NCBI GenBank assembly: GCA_016719925.1
Contig: JADJYC010000011.1
Coordinates: forward strand, 1 to 64,000
Reading direction: 5' to 3'
DNA from: Crocinitomicaceae bacterium
GTDB taxonomy: Bacteria > Bacteroidota > Bacteroidia > Flavobacteriales_D > Crocinitomicaceae
Length of the DNA stretch: 64,000 nucleotides
Shown: positions 48,005 to 58,624 of the stretch, piece after piece
Layout of the letters: every line of letters starts with the position of its first letter
Numbering within the stretch: the first letter of the stretch is position 1
The notes under the pieces: generated by a model
Database searches by the model: none
Seen by the model: only the letters and a program-made list of their open reading frames with translations
Told to the model about the DNA's origin: nothing
Translations under genes and position numbers: made by a program

Positions 48005-50088
48005 TGGACGAAAAAAAACAACTTTATATCAAATCCTATGTGCTGTATTTTTTAGCAGTGATAGCCATGATTGTGGTTGTGGTTCGTATTTGTTTTATTC
48101 AGTACGGTGATATAGTTCCGGATGCAAACGTAATTGATGAATCCGGAAATGAAATCACAACAAAAATTGATTCCATTGAACCAAGCCGGGGCAGAATTCT
48201 GGCTGATGATTACAGTGATCTTGTAACATCTGTTCCATTATACAATCTGTACATTGATCTTACAGTCATGGATGATGAACTCTCTCAGGAGATTGATTCG
48301 CTTTCTTATCATTTGTCACTTCTCTTCACAGAAAAATCAAAATCAGAATGGGAATCTGAACTGATAATGGGAAGACAAAACAACGACCGCTATCATAAGA
48401 TTGCCACCAAAGTAAAATATGATATTGTAAAACAAGTAAGAACATTTCCAATCCTCAGAGAAAAAAAATACAAAGGAGGATACATTGAAGAAAAATACAT
48501 CAAACGTGAAATGCCCTATGGTGAATTGGCGCAGCGTACACTTGGGTATAAACGTGAAGGCGCAAAACCGGTTGGCCTTGAAGGCGCATTCGATTATTAC
48601 CTCACCGGTGAATATGGTCTTGAAAATAAACAACTGATCAACGGAAGCTGGAAACCGGTTGGCAGTGAATTTTTGAAAGATCCTGTTGATGGTGCTGATA
48701 TTGTTACAAGCATCAACATCGATATACAGGATGTAGCTGAAAATGAACTCAGAAATCAGCTGGAAAATCAGAGTGCCAAACATGGTTCAGTTGTATTAAT
48801 GGAAGTAGAAACTGGTTTTGTGAAAGCCATAGCAAATCTCACTCGCGGTGAAGATGGAAAATATTATGAAAGTTATAATCACGCAGTAGCAAACAGAACG
48901 GATCCCGGATCAACCTTCAAACTGGTATCTCTTATGGCCCTGCTGGAAGATGATAAGGTAAATATTACAGATACTGTTGGTGCTTATGGTGAATATCAGT
49001 TTTATAATCACACTGTAAAAGATCACGATGAAGGTGGGTATGGAAGAATAACTATTCAGCAGGCTTTTGAGAAATCATCTAACGTTTTTTCAAAAATTGT
49101 AAATGATGCCTACAAAAAAAATCCGCAGGAATTTATAAACACAATCCGTTCATTCGGAATTGCCGATACGCTTGGAATTGATATTTCAGGTGAACCGTTT
49201 CCAATGATTAAAAATGTTGGTCAGGATGGCTGGTCAGGTTTGACTTTACCTCAGATGGCAATTGGTTATGAAGTAGAATTAACGCCGCTTCAGATATTGG
49301 CTTTTTACAATGCTGTTGCTAATAACGGAGAGCTTATAAGACCACAATTTGTCAAAGAAATCCGCAAAGACGGAAAGACATTAAAGACGTATGAAAAAGT
49401 AGTGCTGAATGAAAAAATCTGTTCAGATGAAACACTTGAAAAATTAAAAATATGTCTGGAAGGAGTCGTTGAAAGAGGAACCGGTAGTGGATTAAAATCA
49501 GCCAATTTTAAAATTGCCGGCAAAACCGGAACGGCAAAAATCGCCAACACCAATCAGGGTTACGGAACTGAATATCTGGCATCATTTGTCGGATATTTTC
49601 CTGCTGATAAACCAAAATATTCCTGCATTGTTTCGATTGCTGGTCCTACCCAGCAGATCTATGGTGCACAGGTATCCGGAACTGTTTTTGCCGCAATTGC
49701 AAACAAGGTGTTTTCATCTTCCATGGAGTATCATCCGAATTATAACGGACTGAACAGAATTGCAACTTATCCCAGTGTAAAGAACGGAAATGCGGATGAC
49801 GCTGCACTCGTTCTTGAAAAGCTGGGAGTGAAGTATAAAAATCTTTCTCAGAATGAAAACTGGATAGTTGCAGGTATGGCTGAAAATTATGTCACCCTGG
49901 AGCCAAGATATGTAGATAAAACCCATATACCAAATCTGGTTGGAATGCCTTTGAATGATGCTGTTTTTCTGTGTGAAAATGCCGGACTCAGAGTGATGAT
50001 TTCCGGCAGTGGCAGGGTAGTGTCACAATCGCTGACAGCCGGAGATGTATTTGTAAAAGGTCAATCAATCAAACTTGAATTACGCTAG
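48004..50088 (+). CDS. ftsI: Septal penicillin-binding protein (FtsI/PBP3-type transpeptidase) with PASTA domain
   Basis: 694 residues. It cross-links new septal peptidoglycan. An N-terminal membrane helix (YVLYFLAVIAMIVVVVRICFI) is followed by a pedestal domain and the transpeptidase with S303-T-F-K306 (acylation), S358-S-N360 and K507-T-G509, all present. Residues about 640-694 form one PASTA domain (HIPNLVGMPLNDAVFLCENAGL), usual in this phylum. Overlaps murE by one base (TAG/GTG). Confidence 0.95.
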   Translation: MDEKKQLYIKSYVLYFLAVIAMIVVVVRICFIQYGDIVPDANVIDESGNEITTKIDSIEPSRGRILADDYSDLVTSVPLYNLYIDLTVMDDELSQEIDSLSYHLSLLFTEKSKSEWESELIMGRQNNDRYHKIATKVKYDIVKQVRTFPILREKKYKGGYIEEKYIKREMPYGELAQRTLGYKREGAKPVGLEGAFDYYLTGEYGLENKQLINGSWKPVGSEFLKDPVDGADIVTSINIDIQDVAENELRNQLENQSAKHGSVVLMEVETGFVKAIANLTRGEDGKYYESYNHAVANRTDPGSTFKLVSLMALLEDDKVNITDTVGAYGEYQFYNHTVKDHDEGGYGRITIQQAFEKSSNVFSKIVNDAYKKNPQEFINTIRSFGIADTLGIDISGEPFPMIKNVGQDGWSGLTLPQMAIGYEVELTPLQILAFYNAVANNGELIRPQFVKEIRKDGKTLKTYEKVVLNEKICSDETLEKLKICLEGVVERGTGSGLKSANFKIAGKTGTAKIANTNQGYGTEYLASFVGYFPADKPKYSCIVSIAGPTQQIYGAQVSGTVFAAIANKVFSSSMEYHPNYNGLNRIATYPSVKNGNADDAALVLEKLGVKYKNLSQNENWIVAGMAENYVTLEPRYVDKTHIPNLVGMPLNDAVFLCENAGLRVMISGSGRVVSQSLTAGDVFVKGQSIKLELR

Positions 50089-51551
50089 TGAAAAATTTAC
50101 AGGACATATTATATAAAGTAAATCTGGTTTCTGTTCACGGAGCAATGAACAAAGAAATTAGTGCGGTGATTTTTGATTCCAGAAAAATGGTAGAAAATGC
50201 GGCATTTGTTGCGGTAAAAGGAGTTCAGTCTGATGGACATCAGTTTATAGAAAAAGCAATTCTTACCGGTGCCTCAGTGGTAGTGTGTGAAATACTGCCT
50301 GAAAAAATAATTGATACAGTTACATTCATTCAGGTGAAAGATTCATCGGTTGCATTGGCGTATATGGCAACTAATTTTTATGATAATCCTTCTGCTGAAT
50401 TAACACTTACCGGTGTTACCGGAACAAACGGTAAAACTACAACAACAACTTTATTGCACAGATTGTTTAATGATCTTGGCTTTAAATCCGGATTACTTTC
50501 CACGGTTGTAAATAAAATTGGTGAAAGAGAAATTCCATCAACTCACACAACTCCTGATCCCGTTGAATTAAACAGATTACTGCGTGAAATGGTCAGCGAA
50601 GGATGCACACATTGTTTCATGGAAGTAAGTTCACATGCGGTGCATCAGCACCGTGTTACCGGATTGAATTTTCAGGTTGGATTATTCACCAACATTACAC
50701 ATGATCATCTTGATTATCACAAAACTTTCCGTGATTATATCAATGCAAAAAAGGGATTTTTTGATGCACTTGGTTCAAACGCTTCAGCTATTGTGAACAT
50801 TGATGATGCAAATGGAACGGTGATGGTTCAGAACACCAAAGCAAAAGTGAGAACGCTTGCTATGCAGACATTGGCTGACTATAAAGTAAAGATCATGGAA
50901 AACAGTTTTTCAGGTCTCATACTTTCCATCAATGGTCAGGAAGTTTACACTAATCTCATTGGTGGATTTAATGCTTACAATTTGCTTAGTGTTTATGCAA
51001 TTGCCGTTGAGCTGGGATTGGATAAAATAGACGTGCTTACCGGAATGAGCAAATTAAAATCTGTTGAAGGAAGATTTGAATATTTCACTTCTCCAAAAAA
51101 AATTACAGCCATTGTAGATTATGCTCATACACCTGATGCGCTGAAAAATGTGCTGGGTACAATTCAAACAGTTCGCACCCGAAATGAACAAGTGATAACA
51201 GTTGTTGGGTGCGGTGGTGACAGAGACAGAACCAAAAGACCTCTGATGGCAAATATTGCCGCTGAAATGAGTGATAAAGTAATTCTCACTTCTGATAATC
51301 CGCGCTCTGAAAATCCCGATGAAATAATCCGTGAAATGCAGCAGGGGTTGCCGGTAGAAAAATCTTCACGGGCGCTTTCAGTAACTAACCGTGCTGAAGC
51401 AATCAAAGTTGCATGCGCACTTGCGCAGCCTGGTGATATTTTATTGATCGCCGGAAAAGGTCATGAAAAATACCAGGAAATAAAAGGAGTAAAATATCCT
51501 TTTGATGATTTTGAAACAGTAAAAGAAACCCTTAAAACCCTTCAGAAATAA
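50088..51551 (+). CDS. murE: UDP-MurNAc-tripeptide synthetase MurE (meso-DAP type)
   Basis: 487 residues, GTG start. It adds the third residue to UDP-MurNAc-L-Ala-D-Glu. ATP-binding loop G112-TNGKTT118, a Mur domain-2 pattern (LFTNITHDHLDYHKTF) and D403-N-P-R406, which in this family points to meso-diaminopimelate as substrate instead of lysine. Intact. The stop overlaps the mraY start (TAATG). Confidence 0.95.
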   Translation: MKNLQDILYKVNLVSVHGAMNKEISAVIFDSRKMVENAAFVAVKGVQSDGHQFIEKAILTGASVVVCEILPEKIIDTVTFIQVKDSSVALAYMATNFYDNPSAELTLTGVTGTNGKTTTTTLLHRLFNDLGFKSGLLSTVVNKIGEREIPSTHTTPDPVELNRLLREMVSEGCTHCFMEVSSHAVHQHRVTGLNFQVGLFTNITHDHLDYHKTFRDYINAKKGFFDALGSNASAIVNIDDANGTVMVQNTKAKVRTLAMQTLADYKVKIMENSFSGLILSINGQEVYTNLIGGFNAYNLLSVYAIAVELGLDKIDVLTGMSKLKSVEGRFEYFTSPKKITAIVDYAHTPDALKNVLGTIQTVRTRNEQVITVVGCGGDRDRTKRPLMANIAAEMSDKVILTSDNPRSENPDEIIREMQQGLPVEKSSRALSVTNRAEAIKVACALAQPGDILLIAGKGHEKYQEIKGVKYPFDDFETVKETLKTLQK

Positions 51552-52789
51552 TGTTGTACTACCTCTTTCACTATTTGGATTCGCTTGGTGTTCCCGGAGC
51601 AGGTGTATTTGATTACATCTCTTTCAGAGCTGCTATGGCAATCATTACTTCACTGTTGATATCAATGGTGTTTGGTAAAAAAATTATTGCGCTTTTGAAA
51701 AAACAGCAGATCGGAGAAACTGTTCGTGATCTTGGTCTGGAAGGTCAGAAAGCAAAAGAAGGAACACCAACTATGGGTGGTTTAATCATTCTTGCATCAG
51801 TACTTATTCCAACTTTACTTTTTGCCAAACTGGAAAATATTTATGTGATCATCATGATCATTGCAACTATTCTTTTGGGGTTGATTGGCTTCATTGATGA
51901 CTACATCAAAGTTTTCAAAAAAAATAAAGAAGGTCTTGCAGGCAGATTTAAAATTGTCGGACAGATTATTGTCGGAATTATTGTTGGGTCAATGCTTTAT
52001 TTCAGCCCGGATGTTCAGGTACATGAAAATATTCCGGTAACTGAAAATATGCCTAACAGTGTTGATGTAACCGAAAAACATCAGGAAGCTGCACCCGGAA
52101 CAAAATGGGTGATGACAAAAGACATGACCACTACCATTCCGTTTGTAAAAGACAATGAATTTAACTACAACTGGCTGATTGGTGACACCGCAAAAAGTTA
52201 TGGCTGGATGCTTTTTATTCCGGTTGTGATTTTTATCATCATCGCAGTTTCAAATGGTGCAAATATGACTGACGGACTGGATGGTCTTGCAACAGGTACA
52301 TCCGGAATTATTGCCATTGCACTTGCAATTCTTGCATATGTTTCAGGTCACATTGAATTTGCAGATTATCTCAATGTGATGTATATCCCTGATTCTGCTG
52401 AACTGGTAATTTTTATTTCTGCATTTATGGGAGCATGTATCGGATTCCTCTGGTACAACTCCTATCCGGCGCAAGTGTTTATGGGTGATACCGGAAGTCT
52501 GGCAATTGGAGGAATTATAGCTGTGTTTGCAATTCTTATCAGAAAAGAATTGTTGTTACCTGTTTTGTGCGGAGTGTTTCTGGCAGAAAATTTATCTGTG
52601 ATTTTACAGGTGAGCTGGTTCAAATACACCAAAAGAAAATATGGTGAAGGGAGAAGAATTTTCAAAATGGCACCACTGCATCACCACTTTCAGAAACTCG
52701 GAATCCATGAAGCAAAAATTGTTTCCCGCTTCTGGATTATCGGATTAATTCTGGCAGTCATGACTATTGTTACACTCAAACTGAGATAG
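51551..52789 (+). CDS. mraY: Phospho-MurNAc-pentapeptide transferase MraY
   Basis: 412 residues. It makes lipid I on the inner membrane. About ten membrane helices; the conserved polar loops are present: GTPTMGGLIILAS, IGFIDDYIKVFKKNKEGL, NMTDGLDGLATG (Asp residues for Mg) and MAPLHHHFQKLG. It is longer than the 360-residue proteobacterial form because of an insert of about 60 residues near 155-215 (VHENIPVTENMPN...DNEFNYNW), as in other Bacteroidota. Confidence 0.96.
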   Translation: MLYYLFHYLDSLGVPGAGVFDYISFRAAMAIITSLLISMVFGKKIIALLKKQQIGETVRDLGLEGQKAKEGTPTMGGLIILASVLIPTLLFAKLENIYVIIMIIATILLGLIGFIDDYIKVFKKNKEGLAGRFKIVGQIIVGIIVGSMLYFSPDVQVHENIPVTENMPNSVDVTEKHQEAAPGTKWVMTKDMTTTIPFVKDNEFNYNWLIGDTAKSYGWMLFIPVVIFIIIAVSNGANMTDGLDGLATGTSGIIAIALAILAYVSGHIEFADYLNVMYIPDSAELVIFISAFMGACIGFLWYNSYPAQVFMGDTGSLAIGGIIAVFAILIRKELLLPVLCGVFLAENLSVILQVSWFKYTKRKYGEGRRIFKMAPLHHHFQKLGIHEAKIVSRFWIIGLILAVMTIVTLKLR

Positions 52790-52796
52790 AAAATTT

Positions 52797-54136
52797 ATGA
52801 GTACCAGACAAAATATTATCATACTGGGTGCCGGTGAAAGCGGAGTGGGAGCGGCCTTGCTTGCAAAGGCAAAAGGTCATGCGGTATTTCTTTCTGATTC
52901 CGGAAAAATTAAACCTTCCTATAAACAGGAGATGGATGAAAATCAACTGGAGTATGAAGAAGGTAAACACAGCGAAGAAAGAATTTTAGCAGCTGACCTG
53001 ATAATTAAAAGTCCGGGAATTCCGGAAAAAGCACCCATCATTAAAAAACTGAGAGAGAAGAAAATTTCAATCATCAGCGAAATAGAATTTGCTTCCAGAT
53101 ATACCAATAAAAAAATGGTTTGTATTACCGGTTCAAATGGTAAAACAACCACCACAATGTGGATTCATCACATCCTTAAAAATGGTGGTAAAAAAGCTGA
53201 GCTGGCAGGGAATGTGGGCAAATCACTTGCGCGTCTGGTGATTGATGATGAAGCAGAAATTTATGTCATTGAACTGAGTTCCTTTCAGCTTGATGATATG
53301 TATGATTTCAAAGCGGATATTGCCATACTGACCAATATTACACCCGATCATCTTGACCGCTACAATTATGAAATGCAGAATTATGTGGATTCAAAATTCC
53401 GCATCATTCAGAACATGACTGCTAATGACTGGTTCATCTATAATGCAGATGACCCAATCATTCTGACAGAACTTCAGAAAAGAAAAATTGCCGCACAACT
53501 GGCACCATTCTCTATCGAAAAAACGGAGGGAATGACAGGATTCGTAAACAACAACCAAATAAATATCAACCTTAAACCTAGTTTCACTATGTCGATCCAC
53601 GATCTGTCCCTGAAAGGGAAACACAACACGCAAAATTCCTGGCTTCAGGAATTGCAGCAAGTATTTTACAAATCCGCAATGAAAGTCTGCGCGAAAGTTT
53701 ATCTGACTTCAAAAACGTCGAACACCGTTTGGCATTTGTTGCCAAAGTAAATGGAATTGAGTTTATCAACGATTCAAAAGCAACCAATGTCAATTCAGTT
53801 TGGTACGCACTTGAAAGTATGGAAAAACCAACTGTTTGGATTGTAGGCGGAGTAGATAAAGGAAATGATTATGACTCACTGCTTCCGCTTGTGAAAGAAA
53901 AAGTGAAAGCAATTGTCTGCCTTGGAAAAGATAATTCTAAAATCAAAGAAGCTTTCAGCGGAACTGTTGATGTTATTGCAGAAGCAAATTCGGCTTTTGA
54001 AGCAGTTGCCCTGTCATACAGATTGGCTAAAAAAGAAGACACTGTGCTGCTTTCACCGGCTTGTGCAAGTTTTGATCTTTTTGAAAATTATGAAGACAGA
54101 GGCCGTCAGTTTAAAAATGCGGTAAGAGCATTGTAA
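52797..54136 (+). CDS. murD: UDP-MurNAc-L-Ala:D-Glu ligase MurD, one frameshift
   Basis: About 447 residues from pieces 52797-53750 and 53729-54136. The frame changes near 53635: KGKHNTQNS continues as LASGIAASI in the other frame, then KNVEHRLAFVAKVNGIEFINDSKATN. It has the N-terminal Rossmann part (ILGAGESGVGAALLAKAKG), ATP loop TGSNGKTTTT, LSSFQLDDM and, after the break, DSKATNVNSVWYAL and IVGGVDKGNDYDSL. An essential gene, so the break is almost surely a base-call error. Confidence 0.93.
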
Positions 54137-54148
54137 TATAATTCTGAA

Positions 54149-55322
54149 TTGAAAGAGTTGTTTAAATATCTTGGTGGTGACCGAAATATCTGGGTGCTTG
54201 CAATTACGCTCGGACTGATTTCAGTTGTGTCGGTTTTCAGCTTTATCCCAATACTTGTAAAGGTAAAGGGCATGAGCTATTCCTACCTTTTTTTCAAACA
54301 TTTCTTTTTGCTTGCGCTTGGATTTGTTCTGATGTATATCGTTCATAAAATTCCGGTCAGAGCCTATTCAAGATTGTCTAAGTTTTTGCTTTATCTCTCT
54401 GTTCTTTTACTGATTCTGACAATGATAATTGGAGAGAGTGTAAATGGTGCAGACAGATGGTTAAAAATTCCTTTTGTTCCGTTTTCATTTCAGACATCTG
54501 ATTTTGCAAAACTTGCATTGATCATTTATTTGTCGCGGCAATTAGTAAAACATAAAGATGAATTCAATGATTTTAATGTGGCATTTAAATATGTGCTTTT
54601 GCCAATTGCAATTGTTGTCTTTTGATTCTGCCGTCAAATCTTTCTACTGCAGGTTTGGTTGGATTACTTTGTCTGACACTTTTGATACTTGCAAAATTTC
54701 CTGGAAATGGATTGGGCTTTCAGTTGGAAGTATGGTTGCATTATTTCTGCTTTTGCTGATGCTTGCAAAACTGCAGCCTGAAATTTTACCAAGGGTAGAA
54801 ACATGGAGGATGCGTATTGTCAGAATGTTTTCAGATGATGTGGATCCAACAGAACAGGGACAAATAAACAACGCACTGGCAGCTATTAAAAATGGCGCGA
54901 TCACTTTACAGGATCCATTACCGGAAGGACCTGGCAACGGTGTGTTCAAAGATTATATTCCTGAAGCATATGCAGATTTTTATTTTGCCGCATTGATAGA
55001 AGAAGGTGGATTACCTATGGCGGTTGTTGTTATTATTTTATATCTGGCGATGTTTTTCAGGTTTATAAAGGCGGGCCTCGGTGCTGAAGATATGTTTGCA
55101 ACATATGTGGCGTTGGGTATTGCCGTCATGCTGCTTTCACAGGCGCTGGTCAACATGATGGTCAGCACAAAACTGATGCCGGTTACCGGACAAAATATGC
55201 CTTTGCTGAGTATGGGAGGAACATCTTCCTGGTTTACCTGCATTGCATTTGGAATAGTTTTAAGCATCAGCAGAAATCAATTTAAAACCAATACTGAAAC
55301 TGAACCTAATGTCATTGAATAG
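54149..55322 (+). CDS. ftsW: Septal peptidoglycan polymerase FtsW, two frameshifts
   Basis: About 390 residues from a TTG start (MKELFKYLGGDRNIWVL). Pieces 54149-54625 and 54558-55322, with a third frame in between (GLVGLLCLTLLILAK near 54650-54690). SEDS family: about ten membrane helices, RWLKIPFVPFSFQTSDFAKLALIIYLSR, then PEAYADFYFAALIEEGGLP and TGQNMPLLSMGGTSSW. Works with FtsI at the septum. Its end overlaps murG by 14 bases. Essential, so the breaks are likely errors. Confidence 0.92.
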
Positions 55323-56399
55323 AGTCATTATAAGTGGAGGTGGTACCGGCGGACATATTTTTCCGGCGGTAGCAATTGCAAATAAAATAAAGGAAGTTTA
55401 TCCTTCCTGTGAAATTTTATTTGTGGGTGCGGAAGGCAAAATGGAAATGGAAAAAGTTCCAAAAGCAGGATACAAAATTATTGGTTTACCCATCAGAGGT
55501 CTGCAAAGAAAACTGACTTTGGAAAACCTGATGTTTCCGGTTAAACTTTGGAAGAGTTTAAGAAAAGCAAAAAAAATCCTGAAAGAATTCAAACCGCAAA
55601 TTGCTGTTGGAGTTGGAGGCTATGCAAGTGCGGCAACGCTTAGAGTGGCAAGCCGCATGGGAATTCCAACACTGATTCAGGAACAGAATTCATATCCGGG
55701 TATTACAAATAAATGGCTGGCTTCAAGGGCAAAAACAATTTGTGTTGCCTATGAAAATCTCGACCGCTTTTTTCCGAAAGAAAAAATAGTCATGACAGGA
55801 AATCCTGTAAGAATGGAAATGGTAAATATTTCCGGAAAAAGAGAAAAAGCCCTTGCACACTTTAATCTGAATCCTTCTAAAAAAACAATCCTGATAATTG
55901 GAGGTAGTTTGGGAGCCAGAACACTTAATGAGAGTTTTAAAAATGATATAGAAAAAATTCTGACCGCAGATGTTCAATTAATCTGGCAAAGCGGTAAAAT
56001 TTATTTTGAGCAGTTGAAAAGTGACATCGGTGAAAAGGCTAAAGGAAAATATTCTTGTCTGATTTTATTTATGAAATGGATTTGGCCTATGCTGCTGCAG
56101 ATTTGATTGTTTCACGTGCCGGTGCTATATCTGTGTCAGAAGTTTGTTTGGTTGGTAAACCTGTTATACTGATTCCGTCACCTAATGTGGCAGAAGATCA
56201 CCAGACAAAAAATGCGATGGCTCTGGTTCAAAAAAATGCGGCAATTCTTGTAAAAGATACTGACGCAAAAAATCAACTTGCAGAAAGGGCAATCGAATTA
56301 TTAAAAGATGAGAAACAATGTGCAGAACTTTCAGCGAATATAAAATTGATGGCCATTGCAGACGCACCTGACAGAATATTAAAAGAATTGAAAAATTAA
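55309..56399 (+). CDS. murG: Lipid II synthase MurG, one frameshift
   Basis: About 363 residues: 55309-56106 and 56055-56399. It transfers GlcNAc from UDP-GlcNAc to lipid I. GGGTGGHIFPAVAIANK at the start, GVGGYASAATLRVA, then GGSLGARTLNE and, after the break near 56060, DLIVSRAGAISVSEVCLVGKPVILIPSP, all classic MurG motifs. The end is followed by a perfect palindrome. Confidence 0.94.
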
Positions 56400-56404
56400 T
56401 TCAC

Positions 56405-56439
56405 GTGCCGTAGGCGTCCCATTGGGACGCCTACGGCAC
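56405..56439. repeat. Perfect 16-bp palindromic hairpin between murG and murC
   Basis: gtgccgtaggcgtccc, loop att, gggacgcctacggcac. GC-rich in an AT-rich setting. No T run follows, so it is not a standard terminator. It looks like a dispersed palindromic unit. Confidence 0.8.
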
Positions 56440-56457
56440 TTGAATTACAATAAAAAA

Positions 56458-57833
56458 ATGAAGTTTAACGAAATACATACGGTTTATTTTATCGGCATTG
56501 GCGGAATAGGTATGAGCGCCCTTGCGCGTTATTTTAAATCACAGGGTAAAGTTGTTTCAGGTTATGATAAAACAGAAACAGATTTGACTATTCAGTTGGT
56601 GAAAGAAGGAATTGAAGTTCATTACACTGATTTGGGAGATGAGGTACTAAAAAAACTGGACAAAACAACTTCACTCATTATATATACACCTGCCGTGCCC
56701 AAAGATCATGGCGAACTCAATGCATTTTTGCGTGAAGATTATAATTTAATAAAGCGCGCGAAAGCACTGGGAATTATTTCCTCAGAACTGGAAACTTTTG
56801 CCGTAGCCGGCACACATGGAAAAACAACAACAAGTACTTTGTTGTCATGGGTATTGAGCAATACAAGTGAAAAATGTAATGCGTTTGTCGGCGGAATTTC
56901 TTCCAATTTTAATTCCAATACGCTCATTGAACCAAATTCAAAAAGAGTAGTGGTTGAAGCAGATGAATTTGACCGTTCATTTTTGCAGTTGGATCCTGAT
57001 TACGCCATAGTAACAAGTATGGACGCTGACCATCTGGACATATACGGAGACGGTTCACATCTGCTGGAATCATTCAGAGATTTTATGAACCGTGTTGATG
57101 AAAAAGGGTTGATTGTGATCAATGCAAATCTGGATTTAACAAATAAACTTTTTGAATCTCTCAGCAATACAAAACGAATTACCTACGGTACAAATCAAAA
57201 TGCCGATTGGCGTGCTGAAAATCTCCGGTATGATAATGAACGGTTTCTTTTTGATATAAAATCTCCGCAAAAAGAATATAAAAATATTGAACTTGGAATT
57301 CCGGGTGCGCATAATTGTGAAAATGCAACAGCGGTTTTTGCACTATTGTCTGAATTGAAAATCAATGAAGAAATTCTCAGAAAATCATTTGCGTCATTTA
57401 AGGGTGTTCAGAGAAGATTTGATTTTCAGATCAGACGGGAAGATATTGTTATTATTGATGACTATGCTCATCACCCAACTGAAATAGAAGCGTTTTTATC
57501 TGCAGTAAAAAATTGTATCCGTCAAAAAAAATTATTGCTGTTTTTCAGCCGCACCTCTTTTCACGTACCAGAGATTTTTTAGAAGGATTTGCAAAATCAC
57601 TTTCAATTTGTGATGATTTATTTCTGCTGGCTATTTATCCGGCAAGGGAATTACCGATACCGGGAATTACGAGCGAAGTTTTGCTGCAAAAGGTAACCGC
57701 ACCAAAAAAACAGATGAGTACGAAACAGGGTATTGCCGGAGATCTGAAAAAAGAGAAAAGAGAAGTAATAGTAATTATTGGTGCAGGTGATATTGATACG
57801 TGTGTCAAACCAATCAGAGATACTTATTTATAG
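56458..57833 (+). CDS. murC: UDP-MurNAc:L-Ala ligase MurC, one frameshift
   Basis: Start at ATG 56458 (MKFNEIHTVYFIGIGGIGMSALARYF), which fits the usual MurC N-terminus; the frame open from 56422 crosses the palindrome. Pieces 56458-57582 and 57513-57833, about 458 residues, with the break in the A run at 57523-57530. Motifs: ATP loop AGTHGKTTTSTLL, VEADEFDRSFL, DYAHHPTEI, then AVFQPHLFSRT in the other frame and GAGDI near the end. The stop touches the ftsQ start. Confidence 0.94.
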
Positions 57834-58619
57834 ATGAAAAAGTGGATCAGCATATTATTCTGGGTTACCTTTTCAATTGGTGCATGTGTTCTGATGGCGT
57901 TTGCAAACAGCAGGCAGAATGATGCATCGGTTGGTCTTCCTGAAATTGAAATTGAGGTTACAGACCATATGCTTTTTCTGACAAAAGATCAGGTTATGCA
58001 GCGGTTGAATGACCGGAATCTGATTGGTGAAAATAGAATTTATGTTGAAAATGATATCTCGGCAATTGAAACTGAAATTCAAAATATGCCGGAGGTAAAA
58101 AATGTGAATGTGTATTCATATGTATCCGGTAAATGGAAAATTGATATTGAACTCCGCAGGCCAATTGCGCGGATTTTTAATCTGGACAGCAGCAGTTGTT
58201 ATTTGGATGAAGATGGATTTTTAATGCCGCTTTCAGATACCTATACTGCCCGTGTCTTAACTGTAAACGGGTTCATTAATGAAACAGACATGGGTAAAAA
58301 TGTACCCGCAATAATGAACAATGACAGTTTGAAAACTATTGAAATCCTCGATGATTTGTACGCTATTTCGCAATATGTTTGTTCAGATGAGTTCTTATCA
58401 GCCCAGATTACACACGTGTTTATCAATCCATACCGTGAGTTTGAATTGATACCCCGCGTGGGTGATCAGCGTATTTTATTTGGTGATGCTTCTCATGTAA
58501 AAGGCAAGTTTAAAAAACTTCAGTACTTCTACAGTGAGGGTATTTCCAGAGCAGGCTGGGAGAATTGCGACACAATTAATTTAATAAACCGCAACCAGGT
58601 GGTTACGTCAAAAAGATAA
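57834..58619 (+). CDS. ftsQ: Cell division protein FtsQ-like
   Basis: 261 residues. A short cytoplasmic N-terminus, one membrane helix (SILFWVTFSIGACVLMAFA), then a POTRA-like domain (FLTKDQVMQRLNDRNLIG...IEIQNMPEVKNVNVYSYVSGKWKIDIELRRPIARIFN). Its position between murC and ftsA and its layout fit FtsQ, which links FtsB/L to the septum. Intact. Confidence 0.85.
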   Translation: MKKWISILFWVTFSIGACVLMAFANSRQNDASVGLPEIEIEVTDHMLFLTKDQVMQRLNDRNLIGENRIYVENDISAIETEIQNMPEVKNVNVYSYVSGKWKIDIELRRPIARIFNLDSSSCYLDEDGFLMPLSDTYTARVLTVNGFINETDMGKNVPAIMNNDSLKTIEILDDLYAISQYVCSDEFLSAQITHVFINPYREFELIPRVGDQRILFGDASHVKGKFKKLQYFYSEGISRAGWENCDTINLINRNQVVTSKR

Positions 58620-58624
58620 AACGT

